Shown piece by piece: positions 31,560 through 42,973 of a stretch of DNA of 64,000 nucleotides. Below the pieces are notes generated by a model. That model saw only the letters and a list, made by a program, of their open reading frames with translations. It had not been told where the DNA came from and made no database searches. Within the stretch, counting starts at the first letter, position 1, and the number at the start of each line of letters is the position of its first letter. Origin of the DNA: Lepus europaeus (Eukaryota > Chordata > Mammalia > Lagomorpha > Leporidae); contig NC_084844.1 of assembly GCF_033115175.1 (NCBI RefSeq), positions 76,636,531 through 76,700,530 on the forward strand, in the 5' to 3' direction. Both the position numbers and the translations under genes were made by a program.

Positions 31560-33010
31560 TTAGGTCAAAGTTCCCAAAGAAGGGTGGGACAACTGCCTGG
31601 ACAGAGGATGTCACAGATTGTGTGCATTCTGGGAACCATAGGCCCCTCCCTTTGTGGCCTGCTCCAGACATAGCAAGTGATGGGATCAGAGTCAGACCCC
31701 ATGACACTTTCCATGGCTCATGGAGGAGCCTGGATGCTGAGTGGTCTTGGAGGCCTGCAGGATGTGAGGGCTTCTCTGGGGCCCAGGACTCAGGAAAGGG
31801 ACTCTGCAACTAGGCCAAGTGTGTGGATCCCTGTTTACTCTCCCAAAGGCCGCTGTCCCTGCACCCCATTCCTTACTCCCCACTCCAGGTGCTCCTCCAC
31901 CTTCCTCCCTGGGATGCCTTGGCAGGGTTTCCTCCAGACAACAGCAGCCTATCTGCTTCTCCTTGGGCTCCTGCAGCTTTTCCATAAGAAAACCATTCAG
32001 TGATTCATTGATGATCATGAGCCACATTGCACGCTGGGTGATCCTCAGCTTGGGAAGTGAAGAGAGCAGCCCGCACCTCTGCTTGGGGCAGGGAAAAAGA
32101 AAATAGGACAACATGCATGAGTGCGAATGCTTTCTCCTTGAGTCTTTGGCTGACGGAGGGAAGGACACTCAGAAGCCCCACTGCTGGCGGCACCACACTC
32201 AGACTGGCAGCCCTCAGCCTCCAGAGCCTGGTGCACTCACCACCATTATCAGCCTGGAAGAGGGGTCAGGAGCTCTGGTTCTGGAACTCTCACCAGGTAT
32301 CGCAGAGCTCTCTGACCAGTGGCTCCTTCAGCTGCCCCGTGGCCATGTCCAGCTCATGACCAGCAGGGTGTAGCACCACTGCTTCTTCCCTGCCTCTCAT
32401 GTAGTCACGGCACCCAGGGGCTGCCTGCCCAGTTCCACTGTAGCATGGGCAGCTTGGGCAGCATGGCCAGCAGCGCTCAGAGGTTCCTCTCCTTGCCCTC
32501 TACCCAGCTCCAGGGCTTGAGTCAGAGTGCATTTGTGTCTCTGGTCAGGTTTGTGGTTTCTGGCCACCGCCTGTGGATCTTGGCAGCAAAGCCATGATTA
32601 GAGGTGGATCTGCAAAGTGGCTCTGAGATTTTCACCTTCTGGGTGGTGCTGGGTGCACAGAGGCCCTCTCCTCTTGGCCACATCAAAGTGAAGCCCAATG
32701 CAGGGTTGGGCTTCAGTGGTGCATTGGCTTTGGGAGGTGGGTTGGCCTGGGGAACACAGGACGCACCCTGGACTGTCAGCCACCTTGTGGGCCAGCCACC
32801 TCGAGGCTGGAGCTGAGGCACCAAGGTCAGCAGTGTGGTCCAGGCTCTGAGATTAGATCTGAAGACTCTTGGAGTTGGCTGAGGTATCTGGGCCTCCCAG
32901 CAGGTCCCTGCAGCTGGGGGATGCCTCATCTTGCCAGACCCTGCCTACAGATTTTCCTATGTGCTGAAGTCTGTGTTGCAAGACAGAATCCTGATGCCTC
33001 CCTGCTCCTT
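31560..33010 (-). pseudogene. GAK: GAK retropseudogene (C-terminal part and 3'UTR)
   Basis: GAK (cyclin-G-associated kinase, auxilin-2) is a clathrin-uncoating cofactor with a C-terminal J domain. On the - strand, one frame (about 32800-32520) reads QGASCVPQANPPPKANAP, then TQKVKISE, NHGFAAK and NLTRDTNA. After a stop come WVEGKERNL (about 32500), HPAG/ATGQ and EFQNQSS, and a stop is followed by PLF (about 32258). These follow, in order, the disordered linker and J-domain end of GAK as I know it. Codons run across several former exon boundaries with no intron, so it is a processed copy. It is 5'-truncated, with stops and frameshifts, and the HPD core of the J domain is lost (HPAG). The part below 32255 would be 3'UTR. 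DNAJC6 (auxilin) is the alternative; the PPPKA linker and final PLF favour GAK. Confidence 0.8.
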
Positions 33011-34603
33011 GCCTGGCCATTTTCTTGAATGGATTTACTGATGTGTACATGGCTGTTTAATTTTCTGGTTTTGCATTGATCTGAAACCATGTGCTATGGA
33101 ATTACAGGGATTTATTATACTTGCCCAGAGTAACTGAAATGCAGTTTGTAAAAATTCACCCAAATATTTATTTTAAACACACAATTCAAGATTTTAGATG
33201 GTTTCATTTTTAGATGTTTAAGAATAATTTTGGTAGCAATATTGTTTTGACAAAAATACACTTTGAAGTTTCCATCCCACATAAATCGATATAATATAAA
33301 ATGGGTGTTGTGGCTGATGCTCTCATTTGTTTGCTGCTGACATTGTAAGTTCATGAAAACTGAGCATTTCAAGTGGTAAAACCACCATATTCTGTAAGAG
33401 ATGGAACTCACTTGTGCTTTTCATTCCTTTCCAGCCGATGTCTCCCAGACTTGTTTCCATTACAGAAAAGATTCCTTTCATGCTTCATTTTATGTTTTCA
33501 GGTGAGAATGCAGCTTTTGCTTTACAAATACATTGCTCCTTGTAAGGGCCAATAAAGAGAGGAATGGATAAATACTGAGATCCCTTTCAGAAGGGAAATA
33601 AACAGGAAATCAATGCCAGTAAGAAATTTTTTCCCCAATGCAATGAGGTTTTATATATGTTACATAAATATACTTATATGCATATATGTGGCATATTTAT
33701 ACACATATATTTACACACATAATTTATATACATGAATTATATTTTATATATGTATATACATATTATATATAATAAAAGAACAAGTAGTTGGCTGAAGCAA
33801 ATACAGTGCTGATTTCAAGTGATGGGTTCAGAGTGCTAACTTGTGCTTTATATCTCAATATATCAATTGTACCCTTTTGTATGCATCAAATGTTACATAA
33901 GTATGTAAAATTAAAGCAACAAGAGAACAGTTAGTTTATGTGTTTGGTGTTTACAAAACAGGGGTAACTATAAGAGAAGTAAGCATTACTAATATGGAGC
34001 AGTACAAATTTATTATTTATGAATGGTTCAAAGAATTATAAAGCCCACTATTAGTAGGATAACCACACATGTGAATTATCACTTAGCAACATGGAGTGAA
34101 ATGGAAGTTACATACTTATATTAAAATACACATTCAAACACTTAATAGTCTCTCTCAAGTGTTCACCATACACTGCTTCAAAAGCAGGAGGCTTGAAGCT
34201 GTACTATTTTGAATACACATAACACACATAAATATCTCAAGCATAAAAACTGTATCTAATTTGCCATAATAAATTTTCTTTCTCCAAATATTTAGTTTTG
34301 AACTCAAGCAAAGCAAATATTGAACACCAATGATTTCATACTATGAAAATATAAACAGGTTAACAACAGTTGTAAAAATCCTGAAAAATGTGCAGTTTAT
34401 GGAATGAAAAATTCATTTCATAAAAAAGGTCATAGCAGATCTATTTCATTATGGCTCTCAAGTTTTAAGAATTAAAATTTGCTACATACAAGCTGCAAGT
34501 TAAGCCAGAACAAACATGTGAAAACATCTAAAGACGTTTGTACTTTGTACTATGAAGTTCACAAGTTAAAGAGGTTTAAATTGTTAAAAAAAAAAAAAAC
34601 ATA
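33011..34603. other. Unassigned AT-rich sequence with a TA/CA-rich tract
   Basis: No gene. A stretch of alternating TATA/CATA units spans about 33645-33775 and could melt easily. A short A run lies at 34588-34600. Confidence 0.5.
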
Positions 34604-34604
34604 A

Positions 34605-35275
34605 AGGAGAGGTCAACTTAGTGGCATAGCAAAGCCACCATCTATGATATCTGCAATGCATATGGGTGCCAGTTTGTATCCTAGCTGCCCCAGTTCTTTT
34701 TTCTACGTATTTTTAAAGATTTATTTATTTATTTAAGATGCAGAGTTACAGAGAAAGAGGTCTTTTGTCCACAGGTTCATTCCCCAAATGGCCACAATGG
34801 TCAGAATTGGAATGATCCCAAGCTAGGATCTAAGATCTTCCTCTGTGTCTCCCAAGTGTGTGCAGGGGCCCAAGCACATGGGCCATCTTTCATTGCTTTT
34901 TCTGGTCATCAGCAGAGAACTGGATAGGAAGTGAAGCAGCCAGGAATTGACCTGGTGCCCATATGAAATGCCAGTCATGCAGGCGGAGACATAACCTCTT
35001 ATGCCATATCCCCTACCCCCTGACTACTCCACTTCTGATTCAGCTCCTTGATAATGGCTAAGGAAAACAGTAAAAGATGATTCCAGTGATTGGGCCCCTG
35101 CCACCCATGTGGCAGCCACTCATTCTAAAGATCTTGGCTCCTAGCTTCAGCCAGGCCCAGCTCTAACCAGTGCAGCCATCAGAGGAGTGAAAAAGTGGGT
35201 GGAAGCTCTCTCTCTCTGTCTCTCCCTCTCTCTCTCTCTCTGTATCTTTCAAATAAACAAATAAACTTTAATAAA
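34605..35275 (+). mobile_element. Old C-type SINE, split by a nested reverse SINE
   Basis: The left part (34605-34692) runs from AGGTCAACTTAGTGGCATAGC to CTAGCTGCCCCAGTTC. The right part (35022-35275) resumes with GACTACTCCACTTCTGATTC and ends CTTTCAAATAAACAAATAAAC. Together they make one older-subfamily copy. Confidence 0.72.
34697..35018 (-). mobile_element. C-type SINE nested in an older SINE
   Basis: Reverse copy from TTTTTAAAGATTTATTTATT to CATATGAAATGCCAGTCATGCAGGC. It is inserted in the middle of the + strand SINE. Confidence 0.75.
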
Positions 35276-36090
35276 AACATACAGATGACCAAAAATTAGT
35301 TATTAATCAGTTATCATTTTTTCATATTGATAATGATATTGGTCATAATGATCATGCTTTATTGCAAAACAATAACTGGGTTGACAAACATGAAGAAGTT
35401 TATTCTCATACACTGTTGGTAAATTAAATGGGTGCATTAGTAAGATATGCTCAAATTTGAAATATATCATCCTTTTTACCTTGTAACTATTTCCCTCGAA
35501 TTTGATCCTAAAGAAAATAAGAAATATTATGCATTAACATTCACATCTATGTTAAAGCCATTTATAATGTATTATATATAACATAATGGGACAATATATG
35601 TAATATAAAAAGCCTACATTGCTTAAAATATTTCTTACATATATTTCATGTGTAACTAAGAACATTAAGGACACTGCAAAATCATAAAGTTGGAGGTAGT
35701 CTAATAGCCAATCAATAAAATAATGCATTCATTTTCAAAATGAGGATAGATCTATAGTATACTGATTATTACACCATTACCGTATATTTAAAGCCTTTGG
35801 TTTGATGACACATCCTAATAAATTTAGTTAATATTTGAGATATCTGTTGATGTGCAAAGAAAAGCCCCATGCTATTCTGGCTTTCTGATCTGTTTGTAAA
35901 AAGTGACTAATCATGAGATTTTTGGGTTTGGCTCCCAGTACCTTAATGCTCAAATGATAGACACTCAAATTATTGTGACTGTTGTTGAGGGATTGCATAC
36001 AATGTTACATAGTCTGTAACATTTCTGAATGATGGATAAAACCTTTTAAAACATATCAAAGGATCTTTGATCTTCTAAGCCTAGTTCTGG
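35276..36090. other. Unassigned AT-rich sequence
   Basis: No gene or recognised repeat. Confidence 0.45.
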
Positions 36091-36092
36091 AA

Positions 36093-36262
36093 AACCTTTT
36101 TGTAAAGAGCCAAAAAGTAAAACCTTATGCTTTATGAACCATAATATCTCTGTTGTTGCTTAAAATGTGTATAGGCTGTAAGTAAATAGATGTCATTGTA
36201 TTCCAACAAAACTTTATTTACAAAAGCAGCGAGGAGCTGGATTTGGCCCACAGGGATTATTA
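36093..36262 (+). mobile_element. Probable ancient MIR-era DNA-transposon fragment
   Basis: The string AACCTTTTTGTAAAGAGCC followed by ATTCCAACAAAACTTTATTT, ACAAAAGCAG and GGATTTGGCCCACAGG matches the familiar mammalian repeat that carries GTAAAGGGCCAGATAG and CCAATAAAACTTTATTTACAAAAACAGG. I take this to be a non-autonomous hAT-type element, but the family name is not certain. Confidence 0.55.
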
Positions 36263-36671
36263 ATGCAGTGAATCTTCCTATTCAGAATATCGTGCATGCC
36301 TGCCATTACCCATTTTAAAGACAACAATGTGTGAAACACAGCATTTTTCAAGAGGGAGTTGAAATAAAATTTCAAAGCTTTAATTACAAAATAAGGTTAC
36401 TTTCTACATTTTCCTCTTATTTTATAAACAATTCAAAATTTGTTATGATTAAGAACTTTTATCTTTGACTAACATAGAATTATATGATGTGTACCAAGCC
36501 TTAGAGATTTTTCAGTCTTTCTGTGGTATTAGAAGTCTAAACAAAATGATAACTAGTACACATAATACATATATGGGAATTGTCAAGAGGTCCTTTTATT
36601 CTCTAACTTTAGAAATGTATCATTTAGTGCCTTGGTCTGCCTTTTAGTGCTACATATTCATTTCACAGTTT
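36263..36671. other. Unassigned AT-rich sequence
   Basis: No gene or repeat seen. Confidence 0.4.
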
Positions 36672-36690
36672 AAAAACTGTGAACTGTTGC

Positions 36691-37025
36691 CGGCGCCGCA
36701 GCTCACTAGGCTAATCCTCCACCTTGTGGCACCGGCACAACGGGTTCTAGTCCCGGTCGGGGCACCGATCCTGTCCCGGTTGCCCCTCTTCCAGGCCAGC
36801 TCTCTGCTGTGGCCAGGGAGTGCAGTGGAGGATGGCCCAAGTGCTTGGGCCCTGCACCCCATGGGAGACCAGGATAAGCACCTGGCTCCTCCCATCAGAT
36901 CAGCGTGGTGCACCGGCTTCAGTGCGCCTACCGCGGCGGCCATTGGAGGGTGAACCAAGGGCTAGAGGGAAGACCTTTCTCTCTGTCTCTCTCTTACTGT
37001 CCACTCTGCCTGTAAAAAAAACAAA
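36691..37025 (+). mobile_element. C-type SINE, young-looking, with long TSD
   Basis: Full-length, with the GTGCACCGGCTTCAGTGCGCC extra segment of the longer subfamily. It is flanked by AAAAACTGTGAACTGTTGC at 36672-36690 and 37026-37044, a perfect 19-bp duplication. Confidence 0.94.
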
Positions 37026-37044
37026 AAAAACTGTGAACTGTTGC

Positions 37045-37379
37045 AAATATAATTCATAAATATTATTTAAGGATTAGAAAACACAGATGAAGAAAAATTT
37101 GATCATGTATGACTATGTCACTCAGCAATAATACCTTTACTCACTGCCTTAAATAGCACTTCCCTTTACTCCTTAATGCATTCCAGTAATTTCCAATCCC
37201 AGGATCCTGTCAAAGCTTGTTCTCTCCAGGTTAACACTTATTTCTATAAAATTAGAGGTCATTTCTTCAATGTCATTTTATGTAACCTGTCAGTAGTATT
37301 GTTCTGAACACAACATTCTTCTCCAAAATAGCTTCCTCTTTTGTTTTTCAAAATATCTTTCTGTCTAGGGAGTGATTTT
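37045..37379. other. Unassigned sequence
   Basis: No gene or element supported. Confidence 0.4.
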
Positions 37380-37767
37380 ATTTCCCTTGTCAAATATTAG
37401 TTGGTTGCCAATATGTGAGTTCATGTCTGGGGTTTCTATTCTGTCTCAATGGTCAACATGTCTATTTTTGTTCCAGACCAGGCTGTTTTAATAATAACAA
37501 CCCTCTATTATGCCTTGAAATCTGGTGTTGTGATGCCGCAAGCTTCATTTTTATTTAAGATTGCTTTAAGCATTTGGAGTCTTCTATTTTTCCATATGAA
37601 TTTTAGGATCATGTTTTCTATAATTGTGAAGAATGTCCTTGGTGTCTTGATTGGGATTGTTTTGAATCTATCAATTATTTGGGGTAGTATGATATTTTGA
37701 TGATATTAATTTTTCCAATCTATGAACATGTGAGATTTTCCCGATTTTTGTGTCTTTTATTTATTTA

Positions 37768-38106
37768 TTTTTTTTTGACAGGCAGAGTGGACAGTGAGAG
37801 AGAGAGAGAGACAGAGAGAAAGGTCTTCCTTTTGCCATTGGTTCACCCTCCAATGGCCGCCGCGGTAGCGCGCTGCGGCCGGCGCACCGCGCTGTTCCGA
37901 TGGCAGGAGCCAGGTGCTTATCCTGGTTTCCCATGGGGTGCAGAGCCCAAACACTTGGGCTATCCTACACTGCACTCCCTGGCCACAGCAGAGAGCTGGC
38001 CTGGAAGAGGGGCAACCGGGACAGGATCGGTGCCCCGACCGGGACTAGAACCCGTTGTGCCGGCGCCGCAAGGCGGAGGATTAACCTGTTGAGCCACGGC
38101 GCTGGC
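37768..38106 (-). mobile_element. C-type SINE
   Basis: Reverse full-length copy of the longer subfamily (GGTAGCGCGCTGCGGCCGGCGCACCGCGC), from TTTTTTGACAGGCAGAGTGG to GAGCCACGGCGCTGGCC. The T-rich target makes the TSD imprecise. Confidence 0.9.
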
Positions 38107-38117
38107 CTATTTCTTTT

Positions 38118-38444
38118 TATTTTTTAAGACTATATTTATTTATTTGGGATGTAGATTTACAAATAATGAGAGGGAGAGACAGAGAGAGGTCTTTCATCTG
38201 CTGGTTCAGTCTCTAAATGGCCACAACAGCCAGAGCTGTGCTGATCTGAAGCCAGGAGCCAGAGCTTCTTCCAGGTCTACCACGTCAGTGCAGGGGCCCA
38301 AACATTTGGGCTACCTTCTACTGCTTTCCTAGGTCATAGCAAAAAGTTGGATTGGAAGTAGAGCAGCCAAGACTAGAATGGGAACCCATAAGGGATGCCG
38401 GCACTACAGGCAGAGGATTAACCTACCACATGACAGCACTGGCT
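38118..38444 (-). mobile_element. Old C-type SINE
   Basis: Reverse copy starting TTTTTAAGACTATATTTATT and ending CATGACAGCACTGGC. It lies directly beside the younger SINE at 37768-38106. Confidence 0.78.
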
Positions 38445-38675
38445 CTGTCTTTCATTTCTTTAATTAAGGTTTTGTAATTTTCATTGTAAAATCTTTCACA
38501 TTCTTGGTTAAATTTATCTGAATGTATTTTATTTTTTTAGTTATTGTGAATGGGCCTGAACTCACAAGTTCTTTCTCATCCAGAGCATTGTTGGTGTATA
38601 ACAACAATGTCAATTTTTGTTGATTTTATATCCTGCAAATTTTCTTAACTTTATTATGAGTTCTGATGGTCTTTT

Positions 38676-38990
38676 TAAAAATATGTATCTCTTTATTTGA
38701 AAAGCAGAGTTACAGAGAGGCAAAGGCGGGGAGGGGGTGTTTTCCATCCACTGGTTCCTTCCCCCAGATTGCTGCAACAGCCAGAACTGCACTGATCCTG
38801 TAGCCAGAGATTCTTCTGGACCTCCCATATGGGTACAGGGGCCCAAAGACTTGGGCTGTCTTTTACTGCTTTTCCAGGCGATAGTAGAGAGCTGGATTGG
38901 AAGTGGAACAGCCAAGACTCGAACCGGAGCCCATCTGGGATGCCAGCACTGTGGGTAGTGGCTTTACCTGCTACGCCACACTGCCAGCCC
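38676..38990 (-). mobile_element. Old C-type SINE with TSD
   Basis: Reverse copy ending GCCACACTGCCAGCC. The flanks TTCTGATGGTCTTTT (38661-38675) and TTCTAATAGTCTTTT (38991-39005) form a duplication with two mismatches. Confidence 0.82.
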
Positions 38991-39465
38991 TTCTAATAGT
39001 CTTTTGGTTTCTCTATATAAAGAATTATATCAACTGCAAACAGGAATTATTGTACTTCCTCCTTATCACTTTGATTTTTTTTCTTGCCTAATGTCTCTGA
39101 CTAAAACTTCCAGAAGTATATTGAAAATAATGGTGAAAATGGCTCCAGATTTAGTGGAATTTCTCCCAGCTTTTCCCCATTCAATATGATGCTGCCTGTG
39201 GTTTAGTCATATATTGCTTTGATTGTGTCAAGGTGTGTTTCTTCTATACCCAATTTTTAAAGATTTTTATCATGAAAGGATGTCATATTTTGTCAAATGT
39301 TTATCTGCATCTATTGAGATAATCATATGGCTTTATCTTTCATTTTGTTGATTTTAAATAACACATTTATTGATTTACATCTGTAAATCTGCATCCCTGG
39401 AATAAATTCTACCTTGGGTAGATAATCTTGTTGATGTATTGCTGGACTCTATTTGATACTATTTT

Positions 39466-39780
39466 TTTTTTTTTGACAGGCAGAGTGGATAGTGAGAGAG
39501 AGAGACAGAGAGAAAGGTCTTCCTTTTTGCCATTGGTTCACCCTCCAATGGCCTCTGCAGCTGGCACATCACACTGATCTGAAGCCAGGAGCCAGGTGCT
39601 TCTCCTGGCCTCCAATGTGGGTGCAGGGCCCAAGGACTTGGGCCATCCTCCGCTGCCTAGCTGAGAGCTGGCCTGGAAGAGGGGCAACCGGGATAGAATC
39701 TGGCACCCCAACCGGGACTAGAACCCCGTGTGCCGGCACTGCAAGGCCGAGGATTAGCCTGTTGAGCCACGGCACTGGCC
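39466..39780 (-). mobile_element. C-type SINE with 16-bp TSD
   Basis: Reverse copy from the T run to GAGCCACGGCACTGGCC. A perfect duplication TATTTGATACTATTTT lies at 39450-39465 and 39781-39796. A short deletion removed part of the GCCTTCCCGGGCCACAGC block. Confidence 0.93.
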
Positions 39781-39990
39781 TATTTGATACTATTTTATTG
39801 AGAATTTTTGCATCAGGATCCACTAGGGATATTGGTGTATAGTTCTTTTTTATTGCATCTATCTGATTTTGTAATTAGGGTAATGCTGGTCTCAAAGAAT
39901 GGATTTGGATAGATTCTATCCCTTTCAATTGTTTTGAATAAGGGTGGGGATTGTTCCTTCCTTTAAAGTTTGGTAGAATTCAGTCTCTTC

Positions 39991-40335
39991 AGGGCTGGCA
40001 CTGCGTGTGTGGCATAGAAGGTTACGCCTTCACTTGCAGTTTATGCATCCCATATGGATGCCGATTCAAGCCCCAGCTGTTTAACTTCCAATCACCTTTG
40101 TGCTAATGCACGTTAGGCCCTTGCACCCATGTGGAAGACCGGGAAGAGCCTCCAGGCTCCTGGCTTTGATCTGTCCCAGCCCTGGCAGTTGCAGCCAAGC
40201 AATTTGGGGAGAGAATCAGTAGATCTCTCTCTGTCTCTCTCTCTCTCTGTGTCTCTCTCTCTCTTTTTCTCTCTGTATCTCTGCCTTTTAAATAAATAAA
40301 TAAATAAGAAAGTAAGTAAATAATATTTTAAAAAT
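39991..40335 (+). mobile_element. C-type SINE (older subfamily) with TSD
   Basis: AGGGCTGGCACTGCGTGTGTGG start and a (TAAA)n tail. The flanks GAATTCAGTCTCTTC (39976-39990) and GAATTCAGCCTCTTC (40336-40350) differ at one position. The CT tract carries several TCTCTCTCTC runs. Confidence 0.88.
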
Positions 40336-40350
40336 GAATTCAGCCTCTTC

Positions 40351-40828
40351 TACAAGGGTATTTGGAAAGTTGGATTTTCACATGCTGAAGTTTGAAACCA
40401 GTTTGATCCAACTCACAATGGATCAAGCATCTAACCTGATACCCAAAACATCACATTACTAGAGAAAAACATAGAAGAAAGTCTATAACACATTGGCCTA
40501 GGCAAAGAATTCCAGGGTAAGAGCCCAGAAGCAAATGAAATTATATCACGCGAGAAGTTGTTGTACAAAAAATGAAACAACAAAATGAAGAGGTAATCAA
40601 CAGAATGGGAGAAAATATTTGCAAAATATGCATCCAATAATGGATTAATATCCAGAATACATAAGGAGCTCAAGAAATTTAACAACAAAACACACTCTAG
40701 TTAAAAAATGGACAAATTGCATGAACAAGCATTTTTCAAAGGAAGAAATAAAAATGGCCAACAGACATAAAATTCAGGATCACTAGTCATTAGGAAAATA
40801 AAAATAAAAATCACAAATACCCTGTGTG
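40351..40828 (+). mobile_element. Old L1 ORF2 C-terminal fragment, + strand
   Basis: Sense-orientation pieces corresponding to L1-A 26520-27000: AGTTGGATTTTCACATGCTG, GGCAAAGAATTCCAGGG, CAGAATGGGAGAAAATATTTGC and ATGGCCAACAGACATAAAA. It lies between two antisense L1 blocks and so marks an inversion or a separate insertion. Confidence 0.65.
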
Positions 40829-41744
40829 CTGGGGTAATTTATCCTTTTTGTTCAATTATAGATTATATTTTTTGTCATATCTAGGAAATCTTTGCTTAAC
40901 CTAAACTCACAAAAATCTTCTATGATTTTTTTCCTGCAAGTATTATAGTTTTCATACTGCAGTTAGATATGTCATGAATTTTTTATATGTTTGTTAGTGG
41001 AAATTTCTTTTGGAAATTAATATCATATTGTGCCAGCACCATAATTGAAAAGACTATACTTTCTCCCCTGCATTGCAATTGCGACTCTGTACAAAACCTG
41101 TTTACTGTGTTTTGATCTTTTATGGATCTTCTTTTGTGTTCCATTTTTCTGTCACACTTTAGATTAGTATAAATTTATAATTCTTGTAGTCATCTCTCCA
41201 ATTTTATTATTTTTTTCAGGGTTACTTTCCCATGAGTGTATATCAGCATGTTATTTTAAAAAATAATCAGATTGCTTGCTGGGAAGGGGATTGAGATTTT
41301 GTTGAGTCTATAAAGTAATGTTAAGATAAATCCTGAGATTTTTTTTATTAAAATGTCTCTTCCCACTTAGAAATATTTAATTTCATATGAATATTAAGTT
41401 GTTTTTGTAGGTCTGTCAATATTTCATCAGATGTATATTTTATATTTTAAATGAAATAGTGGTGATTCTAAAATTTTGATTTCTATTGCTGGTATATAGA
41501 AATGTATTTAATTTTTCTGTATTGATTTTGTATCTTCTAGTTTTACTAAACTCACTTGTTGCTCATTACAATTTTGGCTTATGCATCAGAATTTTTGTAT
41601 AGACCAAAGGTTGTCAGTTGTTTCCTCTCTTAAACTACTGTCTTACTAATGATAGTAAATGTTTCTCATTTGTAACAATACAATTTTTGTGACAACTTTT
41701 TATCACTTTAGTATTAAAGCATCCATAAAAAATAAATTAATGAG

Positions 41745-41815
41745 CATATCTGTGTTCCAATAAAACTTTATTACTGAAGCCTAAAGCTGGCCTACAAGTG
41801 AGAGTATGAAGATGG
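41745..41815 (+). mobile_element. Possible second copy of the ancient DNA-transposon family
   Basis: GTGTTCCAATAAAACTTTATTACTGAAG and GCTGGCCTACAAG resemble the element at 36093-36262. Short and diverged, so low certainty. Confidence 0.35.
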
Positions 41816-42149
41816 AGAATTTGCCCCCCTATTTTGTGGTCATTGTTGTGAATAGAGATCCTCACTTCTTCCTTTCAACTTGACTGCTTTTATTTATTTT
41901 TATTGCCTCAGCATACTGACTAGAATCTTAACTACAATGTTGAATAACAGTAGTGAAAACAAATTATTATCTTGTTTCTGATATTAAAGGTAAAGTATTT
42001 TAATTTCTGTCATTAATTATGTTTTCTGGAGTTTGTTATCCATGCTCTTTCTTATGCTGATGAAGTCCTCTTGTATTTTAAGTTTCCTGAGATTTGTGAA
42101 GTCAGGAAAGATTGTTAAGTTTGCCAAAGGCCTCTATCCACTGAGGAGT

Positions 42150-42835
42150 TATAGGGACTGGACACCCCTACCCAGCCATGGATAGACTAGGAAAGCTGCC
42201 TCAGGCCTTGGGAAGGGCAGAAAACAGTGACAGGAACTCAGATTCCATCTTGAGACTCACCTTTACTCTGACTGAAGTTACCCCATCTCACAGACACTCA
42301 CCTGCATGTTCAGGCCATGAAACAGGATGAGGTATTTAATGCTGATGGCCCACATGAGCCAAGTCCCACCTACCTTAGCCACAGAAAATTTTTTCACCAA
42401 AAAGCTCGTGTGTTCAGAACCTTAAATAAAGACCCCTTGCCTAGCAACCATATGACACAATGTGGGCCAAAGATGTTCTGGCCTTTGGAATACAGGCCAA
42501 GGGTCCAGCCAAATGTAGACCCAAGTAGAGGGTGCAGTCCCAAAACAGGAACCTCTGCCTGTCCCCCACAAAACAAAACAAAACAAAACAAAAACACCCC
42601 ATGGATAACGGTAAAGGATAAAACTGAAAACTCAAAAACAGGCTCACTCCTCTGATAATGGACTCCCAGCTTTGAGCCCCTCCTCTCTCTCGGGAGTCTG
42701 TACTCCTTTCCACACAGTAAATTCACTTTTGCTTTGCACACTCCTGGACTCAGCCCTTTATTTCTATACTGAGAGAGAGTCCTGGACCAGGGTGTCCGGC
42801 ATCCCCAATAGGAGTGAAATAACAGTAACCCTGCA
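42150..42835 (+). mobile_element. Solo retroviral LTR (class-I-like) inserted in antisense L1
   Basis: L1 homology stops near 42148 and resumes at about 42836, so about 690 bp are foreign. Inside are a CCTTAAATAAAGACCCC signal at 42421-42437, a CTCTCGGGAGTCTGTACTCC block, ACAGTAAATTCACTTTTGCTTTGC and TGTCCGGCATCCCC. This is the order of U3-R-U5 in class I LTRs. An (AAAAC)n microsatellite lies at 42570-42595. No matching 4-6-bp TSD was found and no internal gag/pol/env was seen, so a solo LTR is inferred. Confidence 0.55.
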
Positions 42836-42973
42836 GTTTTTCTCTTTCATATTATTAATACCATAATAAAATTAATCATGGTGTTAGTGTTAAACAAGCC
42901 CTGCATTCCTGGAATGGATCCCATTTGTTTAGTCATTTATTTAGCTTATTTATTGAATCTGATGTCCTAAATT

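Larger units (their letters stand above)
37380..39985 (-). mobile_element. Old L1 (ORF2) on the - strand, broken by four SINEs
   Basis: Between SINEs, the - strand follows ORF2 order from high to low coordinate. The RT middle part is at 39785-39980 (GAGAATTTTTGCATCAGGATCC on +), more RT at 38995-39450 (TCTGACTAAAACTTCCAG; CATCTATTGAGATAATCATATGG) and then 38445-38660. The C-terminal part is at 37400-37740 (GACCAGGCTGTTTTAATAATAAC; GATGCCGCAAGCTTC). Diverged, with no long open frame. Confidence 0.72.

Noticed and set aside
32522..32929. 135-codon frame as a novel proline-rich protein
   Set aside because: It is the decayed GAK linker. Neighbouring pieces continue GAK in other frames or after stops.
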